Assembly (NCBI GenBank): GCA_029689965.1
Contig: CP121450.1
Span: 248,001-312,000 of the forward strand
Source: Curtobacterium flaccumfaciens
GTDB taxonomy: Bacteria > Actinomycetota > Actinomycetes > Actinomycetales > Microbacteriaceae
DNA: 64,000 bases
Direction of reading: 5' to 3'
The notes beneath the pieces are model-generated. The model searched no databases and was not told the DNA's origin. It was given only the letters and a program-made list of their open reading frames with translations. A program made the translations under genes and the position numbers. This document shows, piece after piece, positions 32,625 to 42,634 of the stretch; position 1 is the stretch's first letter; each line of letters begins with the position of its first letter.

Positions 32625-32924
32625 TCAGCCGACAGCCGTGAAGATGTCGATCGAACCGGACTTGAGCGTCACGATGGCGCGCTTGGTGTCCTTGCGCTTG
32701 CCGATGCCGAAACGCGTGCGACGGGTCTTGCCCGGACGGTTCAGCGTGTTGATGCTCGCGACCTTGACGTCGAAGATCTTCTCGATGGCGAGCTTGATCT
32801 CGGTCTTGTTCGAACGGGGGTCCACGATGAACGTGTACTTGCCCTGGTCGATCAGGCCGTAGCTCTTCTCCGAGACGACCGGCGAGATGATGATGTCGCG
32901 CGGGTCCTTGTTGAAGCCGCTCAT
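32625..32924 (-). CDS. rplW: 50S ribosomal protein L23
   Basis: The exit-port protein to which trigger factor and SRP dock. 99 residues, intact: [40 protein letters not shown], and the rRNA-binding end [20 protein letters not shown]. Overlaps rplD by 4 bp (ATGA). Confidence 0.97.
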   Translation of the reverse strand: MSGFNKDPRDIIISPVVSEKSYGLIDQGKYTFIVDPRSNKTEIKLAIEKIFDVKVASINTLNRPGKTRRTRFGIGKRKDTKRAIVTLKSGSIDIFTAVG

Positions 32925-33580
32925 GCGGAGATCTCCTTCGCGGTCTTCGACGCGATGAAGGCGTCGAGTGCGCTCTTGCTGAAGACGAGCGCGTCGGCAC
33001 GGAGCACGTCGTAGGCGTTGAGCTGGCCGTACGAGAGCGCGTGGACGTTCGGCAGGTTGCGGATCGACTTGAGCGTGAGCTCGTCGTCCTGCTCGAGCAC
33101 GACGAGCACGTTCTTGACGGGCGCGACCTTCTCGATGAGCGTGCGGGCGGTCTTGGTCGACGGCACCTCGGCCGTGACGAAGCCCTCCACAGCGGCGATG
33201 CGGCCACCGCGGGCGCGGTCCGAGAGCGAGCCGAGCAGTGCAGCGGCGATCATCTTCTTCGGGGTGCGCTGCGAGTAGTCGCGCGGGGTCGGTCCGTGGA
33301 CGACGCCACCGCCGGTGTGCTCCGGAGCGCGGACCGAACCCTGACGGGAGCGGCCGGTGCCCTTCTGCTTGAACGGCTTGCGACCGGCACCGCGGACCTC
33401 GCCGCGGTTCTTGGTCTTGTGGGTGCCCTGGCGCGCGGCTGCGAGCTGCGCGGTGACGACCTGGTGGATCAGCGGGACGTTGGTCTCGACGTCGAAGATC
33501 GCTGCGGGGAGCTCGACGGTGCCGGACTTGGTACCCGATGCGTCGAGGACGTCGATCGTGGTTGCGGTCGTGGTGGCCAT
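32921..33580 (-). CDS. rplD: 50S ribosomal protein L4
   Basis: Its loop lines the exit tunnel; in E. coli L4 also represses the S10 operon. 219 residues: [40 protein letters not shown] (tunnel loop) and FGPTPRDY-like [18 protein letters not shown] chose the ATG at 33578-33580; a GTG two codons upstream overlapping the rplC stop (GTGA) is an equal alternative. Confidence 0.97.
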   Translation of the reverse strand: MATTTATTIDVLDASGTKSGTVELPAAIFDVETNVPLIHQVVTAQLAAARQGTHKTKNRGEVRGAGRKPFKQKGTGRSRQGSVRAPEHTGGGVVHGPTPRDYSQRTPKKMIAAALLGSLSDRARGGRIAAVEGFVTAEVPSTKTARTLIEKVAPVKNVLVVLEQDDELTLKSIRNLPNVHALSYGQLNAYDVLRADALVFSKSALDAFIASKTAKEISA

Positions 33581-33582
33581 GA

Positions 33583-34236
33583 TCACTTACCCTTCACGGC
33601 GGTGCGGACGAAGACGGAGCGACCGCGAGCACCGGGGATCGCGCCCTTGACGAGCAGCAGACCCTTCTCGGCGTCGACGGCGTGCACCGTGAGGTTGAGG
33701 ACGGTCACGCGCTCGCCACCCATGCGACCGGCCATGCGCATGCCCTTGAAGACACGCGACGGGGTCGACGAAGCACCGATCGAGCCGGGCTTGCGGTGGT
33801 TGCGGTGGGCACCGTGCGAAGCAGACACACCGGCGAAGCCGTGGCGCTTCATGACACCCGCGAAGCCCTTGCCCTTGGAAGTGCCGACGACGTCGACCTT
33901 CTGGCCGGCCTCGAACGTGTCGACGGTGAGCTCCTGGCCGAGCGTGTACTCGGCGGAGTCGTTGGTGCGGATCTCCGTGAGGGTGCGACGCGGGGTGACC
34001 CCGGCGGCCTCGAAGTGACCGGCGGCCGGCTTGTTGACCTTGCGCGGGTCGATGGCGCCGGCGGCGATCTGGATCGCCTCGTAGCCGTCGCGCTCGACGT
34101 TGCGGATCTGGGTGACCACGTTCGGGCCGACCTCGATCACGGTGACGGGGATGAACTTGTTGTTCTCGTCCCACACCTGGGTCATCCCGAGCTTCTTGCC
34201 GAGGAGGCCCTTGACGGTCTTGGTTGAGTTCGCCAT
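33583..34236 (-). CDS. rplC: 50S ribosomal protein L3
   Basis: A 23S assembly initiator near the peptidyl-transferase centre. 217 residues, intact: [60 protein letters not shown] and [19 protein letters not shown]. The Gln that PrmB methylates in proteobacteria lies in a block not identical here. Confidence 0.97.
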   Translation of the reverse strand: MANSTKTVKGLLGKKLGMTQVWDENNKFIPVTVIEVGPNVVTQIRNVERDGYEAIQIAAGAIDPRKVNKPAAGHFEAAGVTPRRTLTEIRTNDSAEYTLGQELTVDTFEAGQKVDVVGTSKGKGFAGVMKRHGFAGVSASHGAHRNHRKPGSIGASSTPSRVFKGMRMAGRMGGERVTVLNLTVHAVDAEKGLLLVKGAIPGARGRSVFVRTAVKGK

Positions 34237-34249
34237 CAGTGCAGCCCCC

Positions 34250-34558
34250 TTACAGCTTGATCTCGATGTTGACGTCGGCCGGGAGGTCGAGTCGCATGAG
34301 CGAGTCGACGGCCTTCGGCGTCGGGTCGACGATGTCGATGACCCGCTTGTGCGTGCGCTTCTCGAAGTGCTCGCGCGAGTCCTTGTACTTGTGGGGAGAA
34401 CGGATCACGGTGACCACGTTCTTCTCGGTGGGGAGCGGCACCGGGCCGACCACGGTCGCACCGGCACGGGTCACCGTGTCGACGATCTTCCGGGCCGACG
34501 TGTCGATGACCTCGTGGTCGTACGACTTGAGCCGGATGCGGATCTTCTGTCCCGCCAT
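34250..34558 (-). CDS. rpsJ: 30S ribosomal protein S10
   Basis: 102 residues, intact: [60 protein letters not shown] and [20 protein letters not shown]. First gene of the S10 operon. The tetracycline-linked loop (residues near SPHKYKD) is normal. In other systems S10 also pairs with NusB in antitermination. Confidence 0.98.
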   Translation of the reverse strand: MAGQKIRIRLKSYDHEVIDTSARKIVDTVTRAGATVVGPVPLPTEKNVVTVIRSPHKYKDSREHFEKRTHKRVIDIVDPTPKAVDSLMRLDLPADVNIEIKL

Positions 34559-35232
34559 GTGTCTCTTTGTCCTCTCTGCGCCGCGCACCCGTCCGGGCCG
34601 CCTGACGCCGCCGTCACCGTGCATTCCTGCAGGGCTTGGCTGTTTTCCTGAACCAACCGGCCGCATCCCTGGGGATGACCGCTGTTCTCCTGTCAACCGC
34701 GCGGGGCGACCGGGGCCGTCCAGCGTGGGCATGTCGTCTCCCGCACGATCCGGACACAGCAGTGCCCGTCACGATTCGGTGGGGAGTCGATCGTGTTCTG
34801 CTGCCTGCGGCCCAACCCAGCCCTGCTGGACAGGGGGGTTGTGCACTGCCAGAGCAGTGATCCTGCGCACGCGGACGCGCGCGGAATTCGGAACCGGACA
34901 AGTCTCGCATAGGCGCGACATCCGTGCAACCCGGGCGTGTCGCGATTCACGGGCGTGTCGGGATCGGCCCGCTTCCCCGGATCCACGGGGATCGACGGCC
35001 TGGAGGCGCGGCTCGGCTCCGACCCGCAGATCGCGCCCGGCGCGGGCTCGAGACCAGATCGCACGAGCGGATCGCGGATCGCGGATCGCACGGGCGAGCA
35101 CGACACGCCGCGCGCGGTCCGCCGGAAGGGCGTCCCGCGTCGCACGGCCCCGCCGAACGTGACGGAAATCGCCCGGTCGGCAGAGCCGAACGGGCGACGC
35201 GCTCGCTCGGCAGGGCCGGCGGTCCGCAGGTG
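34559..35232. other. 674-bp intergenic region: S10 operon leader and 3' flank of the DarT-like gene
   Basis: No gene is supported; open frames here are overlapping artefacts of GC-rich DNA. It must hold the S10 promoter. A minus-strand TTGACA stands at 34691-34696, but no matching -10 follows at the proper distance; a TATGCG at about 34909-34914 is the only TA-containing -10 candidate and lacks a good -35. A tandem GCGGATC x3 lies at about 35067-35089, and a single arm of the GGCCTGGAGGC palindrome near 35009. Confidence 0.5.
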
Positions 35233-36045
35233 CTACTCGGCGGTGACGGGCGGCACGAACCAGGGCGGGAAGACCGCGACCCGCGGTGCGTGTCCGCCGT
35301 GGTCCTTGAGGACCGCCTTGACGCTCTGCCGGACGCGGTCGTTCGGCACGCCGATCACCGCGACGGCGGAGAACGGCGCACTCGGTCCGGCGAGCAGCTC
35401 GAGGTCGTGCATCTCCGGGTCGGTGAAGTCCGTGCGACGGATGAGGTTCGTCGCCGCGTCGGGTCCGACCGCGAAGCGGACGTCCTCGGCTTCGGCGTCC
35501 TGGTCGGCGACGATGACCGACGCGCCGAAGGCCGAGACCGGCACGACGAGCATGACGTACTCGGTCGCCCTCGTGCGACGGGCCGCGTCGGACCAGCGCT
35601 CACCCTCGGCACCGCTGCGGAGCTCGGCCCAACGTGTGGCGTCCGGAGACAGCGCGAACGGCACGTGGCCGGCGACCGGGGAGCCGTCGGGCGCGGTCGC
35701 CCCGGCGCGGGCCGCTCGGACCTCGGCGGAGGTGACGTCCACCACGGGCGTGACGGTGTCGGACGCGAGGATCGCACCCGACCCGACGATGTCGTCGAGG
35801 TTGTCCACGTGGGTCACGTGGTGTGCCCGGAGCGACGCGAAGTCACGCGCTGCCGGCAGGTCGGGCACCGGGGAACGCAGCGAGGACGCGGGAGCGGCGG
35901 CCCGGCCGGGCACGCTCCGGAGCGAGCTGGTGATCCGGGTGCGGCGCGGGGCCGGCACGGCGGGGTCTGATCGGCCTCGCGCCGGCGCGGGGCGCAGATG
36001 TCGCAGAAGCTCGGTGGGGAATCCGTGGATGCACTCGTCAGTCAC
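35233..36045 (-). CDS. DarT-like (DUF4433) ADP-ribosyltransferase-fold protein with N-terminal C-x-H...C-x-x-C motif
   Basis: About 270 residues. The middle, HHVTHVDNLDDIVGSGAIL, then a DVTSAEVRAARAG segment and HVPFALSPDATRW, matches the NAD-binding region and fold order of DarT/DUF4433 proteins; the C-terminus (VIGVPNDRVRQSVKAVL...VAVFPPWFVP) matches their end. The catalytic-Glu block expected near the end is not clearly present (FTDPEMHDLELLAG), so activity is uncertain. Near 36007-36010 an extra T (AGCTTC) and, about 40 bp on, a missing C cancel out; repaired, the N-terminus reads CIHGFPTELCDICAPRRREA, a likely zinc motif. I chose the GTG at 36043-36045; a TTG 18 codons upstream is possible. 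No DarG macrodomain partner is adjacent. Confidence 0.55.
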   Translation of the reverse strand: MTDECIHGFPTELLRHLRPAPARGRSDPAVPAPRRTRITSSLRSVPGRAAAPASSLRSPVPDLPAARDFASLRAHHVTHVDNLDDIVGSGAILASDTVTPVVDVTSAEVRAARAGATAPDGSPVAGHVPFALSPDATRWAELRSGAEGERWSDAARRTRATEYVMLVVPVSAFGASVIVADQDAEAEDVRFAVGPDAATNLIRRTDFTDPEMHDLELLAGPSAPFSAVAVIGVPNDRVRQSVKAVLKDHGGHAPRVAVFPPWFVPPVTAE

Positions 36046-36127
36046 GACTGGTGGGGGTCCTTCCGTGCCCGTGTGGGGGTGGTCGGGCACGAGGTCCAAC
36101 CGTACGTCATCCCCGGCGCCTTCCCGA

Positions 36128-37114
36128 TCACTGTCGGTAGAGCAGTGCGCGCACCTCTGACTCTGCCGCGTGCGTCCGGTCGGGGTCGATGGTCTCGCCG
36201 TGCTCGTACGCGTCGAGGAGCCGCGGGTCGATGTAGCTTTGCCGGCACACCGTGGGAGTGTTGCCGAGTTCCTCGCTGGCGATCTTCACCGCGTGCGACA
36301 CCGCCTTCCTGCGCTTCGCCTGCGACGGCTGCGCCCCGTCTCCGCCAGGTCGACGGCGGCGGCGACGGTCCCGTGCAGCGTCCGGAAGTCCTTCGCGGTG
36401 AACTCGTCCCCGCTCGCTCCTTGACGTACTCGTTGATGTCCTCGGCGGAGAGGGGCTCCCACTCGGCGCCCCGCTGCTCCCGGAACGAGAGCAGGCGAGC
36501 GTTCGGCCCACGTCGCTTCATCCCGGTGATGACGGTCGCGAGGTCCGGGTCGTGGATCGACGAGGACCACTCCTGCCCGCTCTTGCCGGGAAGTCGAGCT
36601 CGATGTCGTCGCCGGACACGTGGGCGTGCGCGCAGAGCAGTGTCGAGAGACCGCGGCTGCCGTGCTCGGTGGCGTAGCGCTCGGAGCCCACCCGCAGCGA
36701 GCCCTGGTCGAGCATCCGGAACGCCGCCGCGAGCGCGCGCTGCTTGTCCGGCTCCGGCCGCCGGAGATCGATCGTGACCATGCGTCGCGCCGTCGGCAAC
36801 GACTCCGCGAGCGCGAGGGCACGATCGTACTTGATGCGGTCCATCCGCTCGCGCCACCCGGGGTGGTACACGTACTGCCGACGGCCCGCACCGTCGATGC
36901 CCGTCGCCAGGATGTGGCCGTTGTCGTAGGGCGAGATCCAGACGTCGTCCCACGCCGGTGGGATGACGAGGTCCTCGAGTCGTCGGCGGACGTCCGGATC
37001 GGTCACGGTGTTCCCGTCCGGGTCCCGGTACGAGAACCGCGTCCGCTCCGGACGCGGTGGTAGCCGCGACCGTTGGTCGCGGAGCGGCGGAGGCGTGTCA
37101 CTCGGTCGATGCAA
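36128..37114 (-). CDS. DNA topoisomerase IB
   Basis: A eukaryote-like type IB enzyme that nicks one strand and relaxes supercoils by swivelling. About 330 residues. N-terminal domain: TRFSYRDPDGNTVTDPD, LVIPPAWDDVWISPYDNGHI, RRQYVYHPGWRERMDRIKYD. The catalytic domain has LRVGSERYATEHGSRGLSTL (active-site Arg) and CRQSYIDPRLLDAYEHG, with the nucleophilic Tyr in SYIDP. Missing bases near 36588 (DFPGKSGQEW), 36419 and 36334. The start (TTG at 37114) is uncertain. It lies between the S10 and str operons. Confidence 0.88.
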
Positions 37115-37181
37115 CTCGCCGCTGCCTGTGACCCGCCCGAGGACCGGTCGCGTCGCTGGCGCTGCCGGCGCTCACAGGGAA

Positions 37182-37222
37182 GACGGGAGGCGCTGGTCAC
37201 GTCGTGAGCAGCGCCTCCCGTC
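37182..37222. terminator. perfect hairpin between topoisomerase IB and antitoxin-like gene
   Basis: GACGGGAGGCGCTG (37182-37195) pairs perfectly with CAGCGCCTCCCGTC (37209-37222). It lies 14 bp past the stop of the antitoxin-like gene and can end its transcript. The outer arm is shared with the palindrome at 2311-2366. Confidence 0.7.
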
Positions 37223-37236
37223 CGGCGGAGCGGCCG

Positions 37237-37494
37237 CTACTCGCCGTTGTTGCCGACCTTGTCGTCCACGTTCTGCGCGGTCTTGTCGATCTGCTCGTCG
37301 AACCGTCCGCCGGTGACCTTCTTGATGCCGTCGGCGAGCCCGTGGATGATCTTGTCGGAGACCTCCTCGACCTTGTCGCTCGTGACGGCCTCCTCGATCT
37401 TGTCGCGGTTCTCGTCGACGAACGCCTTCGCCTTGTCGGTCACCTCCTGCGCCTTCGCGGACACGTTCTTCTGGATGTCGTCGAACCCGGCCAT
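37237..37494 (-). CDS. small antitoxin-like protein (Rv0909/MT0933-like)
   Basis: 85 residues, entirely charged and helical: MAGFDDIQKNVSAKAQEVTD, KAKAFVDENRDKIEEAVTSD, KIIHGLADGIKKVTGGRFDE, QIDKTAQNVDDKV. The pattern resembles the MT0933/Rv0909 family, annotated as putative antitoxins. No toxin gene is next to it; its neighbours are tuf upstream and topoisomerase IB downstream. It could equally be a CsbD-like stress protein. GGAGG-type binding site (GGGAGGCAGC) precedes the ATG. Confidence 0.6.
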   Translation of the reverse strand: MAGFDDIQKNVSAKAQEVTDKAKAFVDENRDKIEEAVTSDKVEEVSDKIIHGLADGIKKVTGGRFDEQIDKTAQNVDDKVGNNGE

Positions 37495-37646
37495 GCTGCC
37501 TCCCTGTCCAGCCGGGCGAACCGGCCGCTCCGCGGCCGGACCTCCCGACCGTCTGGCCCACATGGTGCTCCCGGATCGATCGCTTGTCCACGGAACGCGT
37601 GTGAACTGACGGAGAACGCCCGCCGGATCGATCGACGACGACGACG

Positions 37647-37680
37647 AAGCGGGGCCGGGCCCGAAGGCCCGACCCCGCTT
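37647..37680 (-). terminator. terminator after tuf
   Basis: AAGCGGGGCCGGGCC (37647-37661) pairs with GGCCCGACCCCGCTT (37666-37680), one G-U, 4-nt loop, 18 bp past the tuf stop. It ends the str operon. Confidence 0.85.
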
Positions 37681-37698
37681 GCACGCAGGTAACCGGAG

Positions 37699-38886
<1,188 letters not shown>

Positions 38887-39024
38887 TGTGGGTCCTCCTC
38901 AGGACTCGGAGAGCATGCCCCGGTTCGTGAACCGTTGGCCTGCAGGGTGTGTGTCTTTACTTTACTTGGTGGCGAGGGGCCCGTCGCCGGGCGCCCCCGC
39001 CTGTGGAGAACGCGCTCGGAAGCG

Positions 39025-41139
39025 TCAGTTCCCCTTGCCCTTCTCGATGATCTCCTCTTCGACCTTCTTGGGGACCTGTGCGTAGGTCTCGAAGGTCATC
39101 GAGTAGACGGCACGACCGGAGGTCTTCGAACGAAGGTCACCGACGTAGCCGAACATCTCGGACAGCGGCACGCTCGCGCGGACCACCTTGACGCCCGAAG
39201 CGTCCTCCATCGAGGCGATCTGGCCACGACGGGAGTTCAGGTCACCGATGACGTCGCCCATGTACTCCTCGGGCGTACGGACCTCGACGGCCATGATCGG
39301 CTCGAGGATGACGGGGCCGGCCTTGCGAGCGGCTTCCTTGTACGCCATCGAACCGGCGATCTTGAACGCCATCTCGGACGAGTCGACGTCGTGCGACTGA
39401 CCGTCCTTGAGGATGGCCTTCACGCCGACCGTCGGGTAGCCCGCGAGGATGCCGACCTGCATGGCGTCCTGGATGCCGGCGTCGACCGACGGGATGTACT
39501 CGCGCGGGACGCGGCCACCCGTGACGGCGTTCTCGAACTCGTAGACCTTCTCGGCCGTGACCTCCATCGGCTCGAGCGCGATCTGCACCTTCGCGAACTG
39601 ACCGGACCCACCGGTCTGCTTCTTGTGGGTGTAGTCGTAGCGCTCGACCGGCTTGGTCAGCGTCTCGCGGTACGCGACCTGCGGCTTGCCGACGCTGGCC
39701 TCGACCTTGAACTCACGCTTCATGCGGTCGACGAGGATGTCGAGGTGGAGCTCGCCCATGCCCTTGATCGTCGTCTGGCCGGTCTCGGCGTTGAGCTCGA
39801 CGCGGAACGTCGGGTCCTCTTCCGCGAGCTTCTGGATGGCCGTGGAGAGCTTCTCCTGGTCGGCCTTCGTGTTCGGCTCGATGGCGACCTCGATCACCGG
39901 CTCCGGGAACGTCATCGACTCGAGGACGACCTGGTCGTTCGGGTCGCAGAGCGTGTCACCGGTGGTGGTGTCCTTGAGGCCGATCACCGCGTAGATGTGC
40001 CCGGCGGTCACGTTGTCGACCGGGTTCTCCTTGTTGGAGTGCATCTGGAAGATCTTCCCGATGCGCTCCTTCTTGCCCTTGGTCGAGTTGATGACCTGCG
40101 CGCCGGAGTCGATCGATCCCGAGTACACGCGGACGTAGGTGAGGCGGCCGAAGAACGGGTGCACCGCGACCTTGAACGCCAGGGCCGAGAAGGGCTCGGA
40201 GGCGTCCGGCTTGCGGATGATCTCCTTCTCCTCGTCCTTGACGTCGTGGCCGATCATCGGCGGGACGTCGAGCGGGGACGGGAGGTACGAGATGACCGCG
40301 TCGAGCATCGGCTGGACACCGCGGTTCTTGAAGGCCGAACCGCAGAGGACCGGGTACACCTCGGAGGCGATGGTCAGGGCGCGGATACCGGCCTTGATCT
40401 CGTCCTTGGTGAGCTCCTCGCCGGCGAAGAACTTCTCGAGCAGGGCGTCGTCCGACTCGGCGACGCGCTCGATCAGCTTCGCGCGGTACTCCTCGGCACG
40501 CTCCTGGAGGTCAGCGGGGATCTCCTGGACCTCGTACTGGGCGCCCATGGTGACATCACCCTTGGCGTCGCCCGGCCAGACCTTGGCGTGCATCTCGATG
40601 AGGTCGACGACACCGACGAAGTCGTTCTCGGCACCGATCGGCAGCTGGAGCACGAGCGGCTCCGCACCGAGACGGTTGATGATGGTGTCGACGGTGAAGT
40701 AGAAGTCCGCACCGAGCTTGTCCATCTTGTTGACGAAGCAGATGCGCGGGACGTTGTACTTGTCCGCCTGACGCCACACGGTCTCGGACTGGGGCTCGAC
40801 GCCCTCTTTCCCGTCGAAGACGGCGACAGCACCGTCGAGGACGCGGAGCGAGCGCTCCACCTCGACCGTGAAGTCCACGTGGCCGGGGGTGTCGATGATG
40901 TTGATCTGGTTGTTGTCCCAGAAGCAGGTCGTCGCGGCCGACGTGATCGTGATGCCGCGCTCCTGCTCCTGCGCCATCCAGTCCATGGTCGCGGCGCCGT
41001 CGTGGACCTCACCGATCTTGTGCGTGATGCCCGTGTAGAACAGGATGCGCTCGGTCGTCGTGGTCTTGCCGGCATCGATGTGCGCCATGATGCCGATGTT
41101 GCGGACCTTGTTCAGGTCGGTGAGCACGTCCTGTGCCAC
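39025..41139 (-). CDS. fusA: translation elongation factor G
   Basis: The translocation GTPase. 704 residues, intact. G1 AHIDAGKT (19-26), [43 protein letters not shown]; domain IV has [21 protein letters not shown] chose the GTG at 41137-41139 with GGAGGAA upstream, giving the usual [17 protein letters not shown]. Third gene of the str operon, after a perfect hairpin in the gap from rpsG. Confidence 0.99.
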   Translation of the reverse strand: MAQDVLTDLNKVRNIGIMAHIDAGKTTTTERILFYTGITHKIGEVHDGAATMDWMAQEQERGITITSAATTCFWDNNQINIIDTPGHVDFTVEVERSLRVLDGAVAVFDGKEGVEPQSETVWRQADKYNVPRICFVNKMDKLGADFYFTVDTIINRLGAEPLVLQLPIGAENDFVGVVDLIEMHAKVWPGDAKGDVTMGAQYEVQEIPADLQERAEEYRAKLIERVAESDDALLEKFFAGEELTKDEIKAGIRALTIASEVYPVLCGSAFKNRGVQPMLDAVISYLPSPLDVPPMIGHDVKDEEKEIIRKPDASEPFSALAFKVAVHPFFGRLTYVRVYSGSIDSGAQVINSTKGKKERIGKIFQMHSNKENPVDNVTAGHIYAVIGLKDTTTGDTLCDPNDQVVLESMTFPEPVIEVAIEPNTKADQEKLSTAIQKLAEEDPTFRVELNAETGQTTIKGMGELHLDILVDRMKREFKVEASVGKPQVAYRETLTKPVERYDYTHKKQTGGSGQFAKVQIALEPMEVTAEKVYEFENAVTGGRVPREYIPSVDAGIQDAMQVGILAGYPTVGVKAILKDGQSHDVDSSEMAFKIAGSMAYKEAARKAGPVILEPIMAVEVRTPEEYMGDVIGDLNSRRGQIASMEDASGVKVVRASVPLSEMFGYVGDLRSKTSGRAVYSMTFETYAQVPKKVEEEIIEKGKGN

Positions 41140-41177
41140 AGGGTTCCTCCGGAAGAGTTGTAGGAGAGGTTGGCGTC

Positions 41178-41217
41178 CGATCGGGCGCCGGGGTTCATGA
41201 CCACCGGCGCCCGATCG
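41178..41217 (-). terminator. perfect hairpin between rpsG and fusA
   Basis: CGATCGGGCGCCGG (41178-41191) pairs perfectly with CCGGCGCCCGATCG (41204-41217), 12-nt loop, 11 bp past the rpsG stop. As fusA continues on the same strand 39 bp further, it is more likely an attenuator or mRNA-processing hairpin than a full stop. Confidence 0.6.
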
Positions 41218-41227
41218 GTGCCGGTGA

Positions 41228-41698
41228 CTACCAGCGGTAGTGGGCGAAGGCCTTGTTCGACTCGGCCATCTTGTGCGTGTCCTCGCGGCGCTTGACCGCG
41301 GCACCGAGACCGTTCGACGCGTCGAGGATCTCGTTCATGAGACGCTCGGTCATCGTCTTCTCGCGACGGGCCTTGGCGTACGAGGTGAGCCAGCGGAGCG
41401 CGAGCGTGTTCGCGCGGTGCGGCTTGACCTCGACCGGGACCTGGTACGTCGAGCCACCGACGCGGCGGCTGCGGACCTCGAGCGTCGGGCGGACGTTGTC
41501 GAGCGCCTTCTTGAGCGTCGCGACCGCGTCCTGCTGGTTCTTGGCGGCGACGCCTTCGAGGGCACCGTAGACGATGCGCTCGGCGAGGCCCTTCTTGCCG
41601 TCCAGCAGGATCTTGTTCACGAGCTGCGAGACGATCGGCGCGCCGTAGACCGGGTCTGCGACGACGGGACGCTTGGGAGCGGGACCCTTACGAGGCAT
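41228..41698 (-). CDS. rpsG: 30S ribosomal protein S7
   Basis: The head assembly initiator and mRNA exit protein. 156 residues, intact: [60 protein letters not shown] and [34 protein letters not shown]. It is 4 bp downstream of rpsL. Confidence 0.98.
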   Translation of the reverse strand: MPRKGPAPKRPVVADPVYGAPIVSQLVNKILLDGKKGLAERIVYGALEGVAAKNQQDAVATLKKALDNVRPTLEVRSRRVGGSTYQVPVEVKPHRANTLALRWLTSYAKARREKTMTERLMNEILDASNGLGAAVKRREDTHKMAESNKAFAHYRW

Positions 41699-41702
41699 TG
41701 AC

Positions 41703-42071
41703 TCAACCCTTCTTCGCGCCGTAGCGGCTACGCGCCTGCTTACGGTTCTTCACGGCCTGCGTGTCGAGCGCACCGCGGATGATCTTGTAGCGGACACCGG
41801 GGAGGTCCTTCACACGACCGCCGCGCACGAGCACCATCGAGTGCTCCTGGAGGTTGTGGCCCTCGCCGGGATGTAGGCCGTGACCTCGGTGCCGTTCGAG
41901 AAGCTTGACACGAGCGACCTTGCGCAGTGCCGAGTTCGGCTTCTTCGGGGTGGTGGTGTAGACGCGGGTGCACACACCACGCTGCTGGGGGTTCGCCTTC
42001 AGGGCGGGCGCCTTGGTCTTGGTGACCTTCGGCGTGCGACCCTTGCGAACCAGCTGCTGAATAGTAGGCAA
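41703..42071 (-). CDS. rpsL: 30S ribosomal protein S12
   Basis: A decoding-centre protein and streptomycin-resistance locus. 122 residues. TTG start giving [12 protein letters not shown] with AGGAGAAC upstream. The Lys-bearing loops ([18 protein letters not shown] and [20 protein letters not shown]) look wild type. Between them, residues [10 protein letters not shown] replace the universal [10 protein letters not shown]: an extra T near 41901 (AGCTTC) and a missing G near 41869 cancel. This is almost surely a consensus error, not a variant. First gene of the str operon. Confidence 0.96.
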   Translation of the reverse strand: MPTIQQLVRKGRTPKVTKTKAPALKANPQQRGVCTRVYTTTPKKPNSALRKVARVKLLERHRGHGLHPGEGHNLQEHSMVLVRGGRVKDLPGVRYKIIRGALDTQAVKNRKQARSRYGAKKG

Positions 42072-42242
42072 CTGTTCTCCTGGTTCTTCGCTCGTGTTCT
42101 CCGGCCGGCGCGGACCGCCGGCTTCCTCGTCCCACGCTGAGCACCGCCTGACGGCGGATGACGAGAGCAGGGGACGGAGTGTTCCGCCCGGCCGCGGGCC
42201 GGAACGGACTTTCGGGCGCGCCCGAGGGCGCACACCCGGAAG

Positions 42243-42271
42243 AGCCTACCCGCGTAACCCGGCGAAATCAA
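42243..42271 (-). promoter_or_regulatory. sigma70-type promoter for rpsL-rpsG-fusA-tuf
   Basis: On the minus strand: -35 TTGATT (42266-42271), 17-bp spacer, -10 TAGGCT (42243-42248). The bases after it make TAGGCTCT, as at the rplM promoter. It lies 172 bp upstream of the rpsL TTG. Confidence 0.65.
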
Positions 42272-42440
42272 TCCGGGCGCGTCGCCCTGGAGGCCCCCGG
42301 GGACCGCCGTGGGCGAACGCACGACGACAGGGCGGTCGCGCTCGGCGCGGGGCGCTGCTCCGGGCCGGTCTGCACCAGCGGCTCGCGCAGCTGGCTCGCG
42401 GCCCCGCTCCGAAGCCGGGTCGCACCGGCCGTCCGTGTGT

Positions 42441-42605
42441 GGCGGGCCGACGCCGGGCCTCCAGGCCAGACCCGCCGGACCCGTGGCGCAGACACCCGAC
42501 CGGTCCTGACGGACCGACGCCGCGCCTCCAGGCCGGGTTCGCCGGACCCGTGGCGCACCCACCCGACCGGACCTGGCGGACCGGCACCGCGCCTCCAGGC
42601 CGGGC
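42441..42605. repeat. 67-bp tandem repeat, about 2.5 copies
   Basis: Copy 1 is 42441-42507, copy 2 is 42508-42574, and a partial third starts at 42575. Every copy contains GCCTCCAGGCC, the arm of the dispersed palindrome family, followed (copies 1 and 2) by CGCCGGACCCGTGGCGCA and an ACCCGACCGG block. Copies differ at about ten positions, so this is an old duplication, not an assembly stutter. Confidence 0.8.
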
Positions 42606-42634
42606 CCAGCGGCCACGCGCGATCGCGCGCCGGA

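Larger units (their letters stand above)
42072..42634. other. 563-bp intergenic region: str operon leader and promoter plus repeats
   Basis: No gene is supported; long open frames on both strands here are GC artefacts. It holds a 172-nt rpsL leader, the promoter at 42243-42271, a GGAGGCC half-palindrome near 42289, and the 67-bp tandem repeats at 42441-42605. Confidence 0.6.

Noticed and set aside
34691..34696. TTGACA as the -35 of the S10 promoter
   Set aside because: Perfect hexamer on the minus strand but no -10 at 15-19 bp; left as a note, not called.
41860..41910. A novel rpsL allele conferring streptomycin resistance
   Set aside because: The odd block is explained by +1 and -1 indels; the residues that matter for resistance are wild type.
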